From positions 1,178,001 through 1,242,000 of the forward strand of contig OX637803.1 of assembly GCA_951802425.1 (NCBI GenBank): DNA of 64,000 bases. Reading direction: 5' to 3'. The DNA is from Clavaria fumosa (taxonomy: Eukaryota; Basidiomycota; Agaricomycetes; Agaricales; Clavariaceae). The position numbers were made by a program, and so were the translations under genes. The notes under the pieces are model-generated. The model had not been told where the DNA came from and did not search any database. It saw only the letters and a program-made list of their open reading frames with translations. Positions 56,593 through 64,000 of the stretch are shown here, in pieces (positions within the stretch are counted from its first letter, which is position 1; every line of letters starts with the position of its first letter).

Positions 56593-56651
56593 TGAAACTG
56601 ATGCATGGACTTGAAACAGAACAAGTAAGAGTCTGACATCTTGGACAAAGC

Positions 56652-57047
56652 TGTCAGGACCCATTCATTTTTCCTCTACTCAAACCAACCCTACCAACAC
56701 TTAAGAGCCTCCCAACATCCCTCTACAACCTCATGAGCCACTCTGCATGCTTCTGCAACCCACTGCTCGCTTCCAGAAGCCTCCCTGACCTCTCTTGCCC
56801 TTACACAACACCCACAACCACCACACTATACTCATGTGGCTTATTTCCACTATGTCCTATGCCCATCCATCATCCAAACCTGCCATATCAACACACAACA
56901 TGTCCTTGCACATTTCCTTCAGCCAGCACATACATGACTTGCTGTGCAGCACCCCTGGCACTACCACCAGCACTACTTGTGTTACTTGCATTACCAGCAT
57001 TACTCATGTGACTTGCCACCTAAGGTCACCTGCGATACTAGTGTCAC
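56652..57047 (+). mobile_element. Truncated gypsy-like LTR, copy 1
   Basis: Begins tgtcaggacccattcat and matches the reverse complement of the two LTR copies further right for about 400 bp, stopping near gtgtcacccat. TGTCAGGACCC is a typical start of Ty3/gypsy LTRs. Here nearly all CpG sites have become TpG or CpA, so this is the most decayed copy. Confidence 0.65.
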
Positions 57048-57925
57048 CCATACAGAGAGTATGACAGAAAAGGAAAAGTACAGAGGTTGCTGTCAGCGAC
57101 CGGCCACCAGCTCAACTGGGGTTATGGTGCGACTCAGTCTCAGGTGCTTGGAGTCGAAGTCGGGGGTAACGAAATCTATAGGCAACTACAAAGAGTCTAT
57201 TCTACAGACAGGAACTGGTCGGGTATAGACCAGGTCGAAGACGAGGGAACTAAGACGTCTGAATGACTGACTACTTATACTAATGGGCCTTATCTCCTTA
57301 TCATGGTCCATGCGGTACAACACTGCTTCTATATCACAAGGCACGGGAACATGTGCCCAAGAAGCGTGGTTGCTGACTGTCTGCAGCACGCACAGACCAG
57401 GGTGCCTTCCTAGCGTGGTCTTTCATCAGTCACAGAAGCTCTCTGTGGGAATTCCCTTGTTGTTGTCACTGCCTGTGATTTGGACTTCATGGAAGTCAGT
57501 CCGGTCATGTGTAGGCATAAGCGCTGGTCCGGCGCTTATGGTAGTTGCCATTTTGGGTGTGCCTAACACTTGGGCTTCTCGGACTAGGTGCCATACCTAG
57601 CCGGTGTAGTAGGCTGTACAGGTGTTGGCTGCAAATAGATGTTCATGGCCAGGTTCTTCAGGGGGTCTTATTACACAACGGGTACACTAGACAGAACCTT
57701 GGAGGATGTGGAGGTTGAGTGCAAAAGGTTCAGAGAGTGAAAATATACATTGTCTGGAGTATCCGGTATCGGATCCGATAGAGTCTGATGTTTGGATCGA
57801 AGGTTCTGTTAGGGCCTGTCCCGTCTCGATAGTAGTGTCGGAGATCGACTTGTTGGTGACCTATGCTGGAAACTTGCTAAGACCAATCAACTGTTGAGCA
57901 CAGTTGAGAATGCTCGGTCCCAGAA
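57048..57925. other. Unassigned repeat-rich DNA
   Basis: Starts with cagagagtatgacag and aaggaaaagtacagagg, which recurs in the same direction at 58533-58575, so it belongs to a repeated element. No protein domain was recognised in any frame. Probably non-coding interior of a retrotransposon derivative. Confidence 0.45.
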
Positions 57926-58215
57926 GGTCGCGAAGACGTCTGAGAAGATGTAAGAGTGAGGAAAGACAAGTATAGAGGAGGAAGACGTCGTTGGGAAGGT
58001 CGCGAAGTCAGTAAACTAAGCGTAAAGGAGGTAATTGACGAGGAGGGGGGAAATGGGTGACGCTGAGAGGGTCGCGAAGTCAACCGACGAAGCGTGAAGA
58101 AAGGAATAGACAAGGTGGGAGAAAGTGACAAAGCTGAGAAGGTCGCGAGGTCGACCGACGAAGCGTAGAGAAGGAAAAAGACGAGGTGAAAGAAATAGTC
58201 AATGTTGGAAGGATC
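57926..58215. repeat. Tandem repeat, ~71 bp unit, four copies
   Basis: Units begin with ggtcgcga at 57926, 57998, 58070 and 58141, and with a degenerate ggatcgcg at 58211: spacing 72, 72, 71 and 70 bp. Each unit holds ggtcgcgaagtc, a gacgaagcg-like core and a purine-rich tail (gaggaaagac, aagctgagaa). Later units are most alike. Confidence 0.8.
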
Positions 58216-58574
58216 GCGGTGGTCGCGACGGTGTTGAGAAATGTGTCGGTGAAGGTGATGACTTTGCCAACCAACGGGTGAACCTGTAGGGTTCCAAGAT
58301 CAGTACCAAGACGAATGATAGAGAATACTTAGATCGCGCAAGTTGTAGGAGCACAGAGGATGAGTTAGAACAGAGTAGAGTGTGTCTTGGCAATCTTGTG
58401 GTCACCAAGAGAGACAAGACCTATCAATCGCGATGGTTCCAAGCTCAAAGGGCGTACTAGCCTCAAGCTTAAACCAATGTGCGTCAATATCAAGTCTACC
58501 GTATGAGAAGTACATGCGAGACTTATATACGTGCGTACAGAGAGTATAACGAAAAAGGGAAAGTACAGAGGTCA
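58216..58574. other. Unassigned sequence between tandem repeat and LTR copy 2
   Basis: No coding signal. The end (58533-58574) repeats 57050-57090 in direct orientation. Confidence 0.45.
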
Positions 58575-59274
58575 CCAGGCGACAAGACTATGGTAGTATG
58601 GGGTATGTTTAGTTGTAAAGTGACTAAGCACGTGTTCTACTAAGGTCGCGAGGGGTTAGGTATGCATAGGTAAGGTCGCGAAGATGACCTGTCACAGGTC
58701 ATGACCTAGTTAAATAAGTATATACGTCGCTATAACTATGGAGGGATTCTCGGATCATAAGTAACATAATTATAGATGACTGAGGAGAAGAAGGGACGCA
58801 TATTTGAAGTGTTCATACAGCTGACCGTTGGTGGCGCGTTTGAGTGTTAAGGTCGCAAGGTCATAAGAGCGATCACATGGGTGACCTACGGGCAGGTAGT
58901 CACGTGGGTAACGCTGGTAATGCAAGTAACGGTCATAACACTGGTAACGTATTGGCGCTGGTAGTGGTAGCGCCAGGGGTGCCGCGCGGCAAGTCACGTG
59001 CTGGTGGAAGTAGACGCGTATTGGTGTGTCACGCATAGGATTGGTGGGTCCGGGTGAAGTATGCATGTAGGGGGAAGTATTAGGAAGCGTCGTGAGTACA
59101 GCATGGTGGTCGCGAGTGTCGTGTGAGCACGGGGGAGGTTGGAGAGGCTTCCGGAAGGAGACAGCGGGTCCCGGAAGTGTGTAGAGGGACTCGTGAGGTT
59201 GTAGAGGGTCGTCAGGAAGCTCATGGATGTGGGTGAAGTCGGCTTGGGCAAGGAAAAATGAATGGGTCCTGACA
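58575..59274 (-). mobile_element. Gypsy-like LTR, copy 2
   Basis: About 700 bp, reverse orientation (tgtcaggaccc at 59274 reading left). It matches copy 3 along its whole length. It keeps many CpG sites, including repeated ggtcgcga strings that copy 3 has lost. Its right edge abuts ggttcgagggggccgg. Confidence 0.7.
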
Positions 59275-60317
59275 GGTTCGAGGGGGCCGGCGACGATGAA
59301 GGCCAGCGGATCAATAGGTACGACAAAAGGTGAGCTTGCTAAAAATCACAGCACGATGTGGGCGTTCAAAAAAAGCTGGATTACCATAGAACCTGGTACA
59401 TACTTAAGTACATTTTTGTAAGTACAGCAAATCCAGTTCTACGGAAGTTTCCGGAAGCTACAGAAGGTAATGCAGTATCATGTGCAAGGTCATATAGAGG
59501 TCATGTATCATAAAAGAGTTATGCGGTTCGGAGGAATGAAGTGTCCGATGATCGGTGTACATCCAGACCGCTCGTAAAATCAAGGAGAGTGAGACTGGTA
59601 CAGCAAAGGGGTACTAGGAACAATGGACAAGGCACTGCAAAGGGTTTGAAACGTTTCAATGATTGGATGGTTGAAAGGGATCACAATATGAAATTTACAG
59701 CATGTATATGAAATAGAGGAATGGGAATGGAATAGTGAGTATGTTGAGCGCTGACCATGCTGGAGTGATGAAATAGAGGGGTGTAGGCGGTATGTGTGAC
59801 CTGCGGGCTGTGATCTTTACGGGGAGTCGGAGACCGGAGAGTCTGATGTCGGATAAGTATCGGTCATTATCGGACGGTGTCGGATTGTTATCGGATCGTA
59901 TTGGACGCGATTGCTTTGGATCCCGAAATATCCAGATGATCGGTATCTGTCATGTTTCTATGTTTAAACCACATATTATCCTTACACCGGGCCTCGGCAC
60001 GATTAAGGACAAGTTAAGTCCAATAGGTGCACAGGTGTTCTATGGTCCATGCGAGCCATTAGTCACGTGGCTTGATGTTCCACGTGGGCGAGCGATGCTC
60101 AAGCCTTGCTTTACTAAGCACCAATTATGCTTAAGTAATACCGGCGCTAATATGGGCGCTTAGAGTCATATTAGCACGGACCTATTACTAAGCAGTAGCG
60201 CGCTAGATGGGCGCTTAATCTAGTAGGCGCTCAAAGCAAGTGCTTAGATAGTGGGCACTTAAATACCAGGTGCTTCATAGTGATAATTATGTAAGGAAAT
60301 TCGATTATGCTTACAGT
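59275..60317. mobile_element. ~1 kb segment between two LTR copies in the same orientation
   Basis: Could be the interior of a small non-autonomous LTR element (LARD/TRIM-like) or unrelated DNA between solo LTRs. No gag or pol sequence. A clear polypurine tract or tRNA-binding site next to the LTRs was not found. The part from about 60070 to 60290 is crowded with gcgctta/tgcttaa-type words on both strands. Confidence 0.45.
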
Positions 60318-61026
60318 TGCCAAGCGACAGAACTATAGTAGTATGGGGTATGTTTAGTCATAAAGTGACTAGGCACATGTTCTACTAAGGTCATGAGGGG
60401 TTAGGAATGCATAGGTAAGGTCACGAGATGACCTGTCACAGGTCACAACCTAGTTAAATAAGTATATACATAACTATAACTACGGGGGGATTCTCAGATC
60501 ATGAGCTACATAGTTATAGACAGCTGAGGAGAAGAAAGAGAACATAATTTGAAGTGTTCATACAGCTGACCGTTGGTGGCACATTTGAGTGTCAAGGTCA
60601 CGAGGTCATAAGGGCAGTCATGTGGGTGATGCTAGTGATGCTAGTGATGCAGGTGACTTTGGGCAGGAAGTCACATGGGTAATGCCAGTAACACGGGTAA
60701 CGGCCATAACACTGGTAACGTATTAGCGCTCTGGGGTGCCATGTGGCAAGTCATGTGCTGGCAGAAGAAGACATGCAGCAGCGTGTTGCACATGGAATTG
60801 GTGGGTCCAGGCAGAGTATGCACATGGAGTGAGGTAGTAGGAGGCATCGTGAGTATGGCGTGGTGGTCACGAGTGTCATGTGAGCATGGGGGAGGTTGGA
60901 GAGGCTTCCGGAAGGGGATAGCGGGTTTCGGAAGTGTGTAGAGGGGCTCGCGAGGTTGTAGAGGGTTGTCAGGAAGCTCGTAGGTGTTGGTGGAGTCAGC
61001 AAGGGAAAAATGAATGGGTCCTGACA
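60318..61026 (-). mobile_element. Gypsy-like LTR, copy 3
   Basis: About 710 bp copy of the 58575-59274 repeat, same orientation, ending ...gggtcctgaca at 61026. Many CpG sites of copy 2 read TpG or CpA here (aaggtcgcgag versus aaggtcatgag). It joins directly to copia reverse-transcriptase sequence, so it interrupts or truncates that element. Confidence 0.7.
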
Positions 61027-62252
61027 CCATGCTAGACTGGGAAATCCATCAGATTGACATTGTGGGAGTGTACCTCAACACTGAGATCAATGAAGAGCCC
61101 CTCCTGGTGTACTTGGCCTGAATGATAAAGGCAAAGTCTGCAGATTGCTGAAGGGACTCTATGGACTAAGGCAATCAGGAAGGATGTGGCATGAGAAAAT
61201 GACTGGTGCTTTCCTGGCCTTGGGTTTCATGCTGTCACGACTTGACCACTCAGTGTTTATGAAAAGCTGTGCTGGCCAAACAACCCATGTCACAGTTTCA
61301 ATGGACAACATGGTTATTGCTGCAAGCTCTCATGGTGTTCTAGTTCAATTCAAAAATGCTTTCTCTAAACATTTTGAGATCACTGACCAAGGAGAGGTAT
61401 CTTGGCTCCTTGGTTTTGAGGTCAGACAAGATCGGAAGGCCAGAACTATTGCTGTCAACCAAAGAGCATACCTAACAGCCATGGCTGAGAAATTCAGAGT
61501 CACAAACGTGAAGCCAGTGTATATGCCCATGGAGCCTGGCACAATTTTTTCCAAGGAGCAATGCCCCTCTGAACCAATTGATGTCCCATACCAAGAGGCA
61601 TGCGGGAGCGTTCTCTGGCCCGTGGTAATCTTGCATCCTGACATACAATTTATGGTTGGAATTTTAGCGCAGTTCATGCAAAATCTGGCACATGTCCATT
61701 GGAAGGCAATCAAGCGAGTAATAAAATACTTATACACAAGTTGCAACCTCTGGCTAACCTTCAGTGGACCTCCTGACAAACCCAAAGTGTACACAGACGC
61801 TGACTGAGCTTCACAAACTCATCGCCAGTCGATTTTGGCTTACACAGTGAAGCTCGGCGTGGGCATCGTCTCTTGGTCCTCGAAGAAGCAACCCATAGTC
61901 ACACTGTCGAGTGCTGAGGCTGAGTACGTCATGGCGACACATGCCATGAAGGAGGTCCTATGGCTGCGTGCCTTCCTAGGCAAGCTGGGGAGACCAATCG
62001 CTGGCCCAACAAGTCTATGAACTGATAACCAATTGGCAATTGTGATCGCGAAGGATCCCAAATTCCATGTGCAAACCAAGCACATAGATGTGCAGTATCC
62101 CTTCATCAGAGATCTGGTGTGCACAGGCAAGGTAGAAATCACATATGTACCAACAGACGACAACCTCGCCGACGTGCTCATGAAGGCCCTACCATGTGCA
62201 AAGTTTGAGGCTGCAAGGATGTCCATTGGGGTGCTTCCTGCTTGAGGGGGAG
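61027..62252 (+). mobile_element. Dead Ty1/copia fragment (reverse transcriptase and RNase H)
   Basis: Begins inside the RT domain (LDWEIHQIDIVGVYLNTEI), then a disrupted stretch. A 220-codon frame reads LLKGLYGLRQSGRMWHEKMT, FMLSRLDHSVFMKSC, LGFEVRQDRKARTIAVNQRA and QRVIKYL-like IKRVIKYLYTSCNLWLTFSG. The catalytic YVDD box reads SMDN (TVSMDNM). RNase H follows: VYTDAD-stop, SWSSKKQPIVTLSSAEAEYV, SL-stop-TDNQLAI, HVQTKHIDVQYPFIRD and TDDNLADVLMKALP, ending at 62245. Both stops are TGA where TGG (Trp) is expected. The element cannot be active. Gag, protease and integrase are missing. Confidence 0.88.
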
Positions 62253-62501
62253 TGTTGGATGTTCAAGTGGAGTGCAAACTTAATTTACACTTTTCACAGC
62301 CATGCACATGGCATGATACTGCTCAGTTTGGACTACTGACTGAGCAGTGAGTCTAAATAATTTTTATCTCCTTACACTTTTTGTACTGACACTAGACACT
62401 TGTAGTCTAACCATAGTGTCAGGTGAATACAAGATGAGTTTGGACTACTGACTGAGCATCTAACCATAGTGTCAGGGCATATTCTTTCTAGATATCCTAC
62501 A
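62253..62501 (+). mobile_element. Probable copia 3' LTR
   Basis: Directly follows a purine-rich tract (cttgagggggag) after the RNase H stop, where a 3' LTR should begin. It starts tgttggatgttc and may end at agatatcctaca, giving near-perfect tgttggat/atcctaca ends. The internal block tttggactactgactgagca occurs twice. No 5' LTR is present. Confidence 0.6.
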
Positions 62502-62676
62502 TTGCCTAATATTTTCAAAATTTTAGCTAATAAACTGAAAAAGTTTTCTCTATATGCATTCAAAAAAGATGAATCAATGAATCAATGAATGAAAGATGTG
62601 CCCTTTTCTGGGGTTGATAAGAACAAGTCTTGATAAATCAAGACCTCATAAAAAAGGGGTTTTTCCTCATGTCCTC

Positions 62677-63809
62677 ATCACTGAAAGAATTTCTAATCTT
62701 TTCAGGGAGCAGAAGCCAGTCCTGTTCGAACTGTTGTTGGATAGATTCAAATGCTTCATAGGGCACGAAGCATTCCGGCTGAAGCTTTTCAAGAAGGGTT
62801 TTCTGGTACATGACTGCGGCGTACTGGAATCCGATGGTGTGAGCCCAGAACGTCTGAATGGACGCTGCGACCACATACCGCCAAAATCATCTGTCTTGTG
62901 CGTTTCTCGTCGCCGTGCAAAACATGAAGAATAGCAAGTAGGGCTTCCAACACGGTGGCGCGAGCGGCTAGTGAGTTAATAAGCGTTACCCATTTGCCCT
63001 TCTCTTCCAGCGGTATCGGGGAGGTGGCGGGGAACGAGACGACGTGGTGCGCCTTAAGCTTCTTCACCAACTTCTCAGCTGCATCGAGTTCCTTTCCACT
63101 GAGATCTATGGAAGGAGCCCATGAAGAAGAGATACTTGGTTGGCGTGGGCTACCTTGCTGCAAGGGCGGCTGTGAGGGCGGATGGGCGGGCGGATTTGCG
63201 TGCGGCCTCGCGCTTGGCACTGCCGCCGCGGGATGTGGGCCCAGGGCCCTGTATCCTTGGGCGATCCTGCCGGGCTTGATCGCTGCAGGCGGCCGTGCTG
63301 CCTGTGGAATGACAGGCGCGGCGGGGAACACGGGTGGGCGCGAGTTCTGCGGGAAGACGGGCATGTGCGGGCCATGTGTGTGGGTCTGGACGGGCGGGCG
63401 GAGGGGGGCGTACATGGGGTGCGAGTGCAGAGGCGGGTATGTCGGGTGGTGGATGACGGGCTGGGGATAGGAATATCGGTAGAGGGGTGCGGGGTGCTGC
63501 ATGGGTGCGGGTCGGTAGAGGGGCACTGGGTGCTGGACGGGTGCAGGCCGGAAAACGGGTGCGCCGTACATGGGTGTCGGGTGTCCTCCGTTCGAGTACA
63601 CGACTGCCACCGCGGCCATTGATTGTTGCGGTTGTTGCGAGTACATGGGTGTCGGGTGTCCGTTCGAGTACACGACTGCCACCGCGGCCATTGATTGTTG
63701 CGGTTGTTGCCAGTTCTGCTGCTGCCCCTATGAAGATTATCAGACCGCTGTCAATCTAAGAACGGATATCTTACATTGGGCGGAGAATTCATGCGGGAAT
63801 GAGGTTCAG
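62677..63809 (-). pseudogene. ARID (SWI1-like) gene fragment, copy 2 (Pro/Gln-rich part)
   Basis: Duplicate of 54820-55735 without the ARID exons; homology ends at gttcag (63809). Exon MNSPPN (start ATG 63792) is spliced to GQQQNWQQPQQSMAAVAVVY. A 69 bp in-frame duplication repeats GHPTPMY and SMAAVAVVYSNG. Unlike copy 1 it has no stop in the Pro-rich region and keeps the segment HSHPMYAPLRPPVQTHTHGP through PQAARPPAAIKPG, giving an open frame of about 300 codons. Distal homology (VVAASIQTFWAHTIGFQYAA, LLEKLQPE, DWLLLPEKIRNSFSD) is in another frame and ends near 62677, exactly where copy 1 ends. It is an incomplete gene; expression is possible but not supported. Confidence 0.68.
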
Positions 63810-64000
63810 CTAGTGTTGCCAACAGCTCGAGCCGATTTCTTTTTTGGGAATTTGCATTGAGTATTGTGGCTTCAAATCAACAGGTAGTCCCACAGAATAA
63901 GCAGCTTTGGGCTCTCACAGAAGGAGTGAATGATCAGATGTATCAAAATCTCTCCTCCCATTGTGCATTGTCCAATGGCTCACTCGGTTTAGCCGAGCCA
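63810..64000. other. Right flank, unassigned
   Basis: No recognisable gene. The last bases contain a small inverted repeat (ctcgg, loop tttag, ccgag) at the window edge. Confidence 0.4.

Noticed and set aside
58575..61026. Complete LTR retrotransposon
   Set aside because: No pol sequence between the LTR copies, no convincing primer site or purine tract; at most a small non-autonomous element.
63970..64000. Helitron-type 3' hairpin at the window end
   Set aside because: Only a 5 bp stem (ctcgg/ccgag), no CTRR end and no Rep/helicase; the window ends there.
1..64000. CRISPR array, bacterial operons or secondary-metabolite cluster
   Set aside because: No regularly spaced short repeats; gene content is eukaryotic, intron-rich and functionally mixed, without core biosynthetic enzymes.

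Overview
The window is nuclear DNA of a filamentous basidiomycete, most likely a mushroom-forming Agaricomycete. Genes lie close together on both strands. They are cut by many short GT-AG introns (about 50-80 bp), with some exons of only a few bases. Several families are typical of Agaricomycetes: a seven-helix DUF6534-type membrane protein, a WLM/Wss1 protease with a RanBP2 finger, a Bqt4-like protein and a PAS/GATA regulator. No bacterial operon signals, tRNA, rRNA or CRISPR array were seen. Multi-exon boundaries below were read by eye; where exons are not itemised the outer limits are the reliable part.

Layout. 1-9.7 kb: 5' end of a RasGAP/IQGAP-type gene, a small unknown gene, a BRO1-domain PalA/Rim20-like gene, a DM9 (DUF3421) protein and a Wss1-like protease. 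9.8-30.2 kb: a rearranged region. A ~5 kb block (arm A, 9832-14866) carrying a membrane-anchored two-domain amidohydrolase recurs inverted as arm B (20804-26637). The ~5.9 kb spacer holds most of a CaCA-type cation exchanger, a 5'-truncated Agc1-like mitochondrial carrier, a transposase relic and a broken paraoxonase-like gene. Arm B also carries a 622 bp pogo-like MITE missing from arm A. Outside arm B are a DUF6534-type gene and the intact paraoxonase-like gene.

30.5-54.4 kb: a conserved housekeeping block. It encodes a Bqt4-like inner nuclear membrane protein, 6-phosphofructokinase, PRMT5/Skb1, an ankyrin protein, a PAS/GATA factor, SDS22, a CCDC174-like protein, a Yck-type casein kinase 1, a DsbA/FrnE-like oxidoreductase and an Inn1/Fic1-like C2 protein. 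These act in unrelated processes, though PP1 regulation (SDS22), CK1 and PRMT5 are all signalling components.

54.8-64 kb: a transposon nest. Two truncated copies of an ARID (SWI1-like) gene flank a MITE relic, three copies of a gypsy-like LTR, a 71 bp tandem repeat and a dead Ty1/copia fragment whose lesions are G-to-A (TGG to TGA).

No clearly new multi-gene system was found. The most informative features are the inverted duplication with two intact amidohydrolase copies, its MITE-dated history, the degenerate second domain of that enzyme, the consecutive 5-nt exons in the carrier gene, and the duplicated ARID fragments around the transposon nest.
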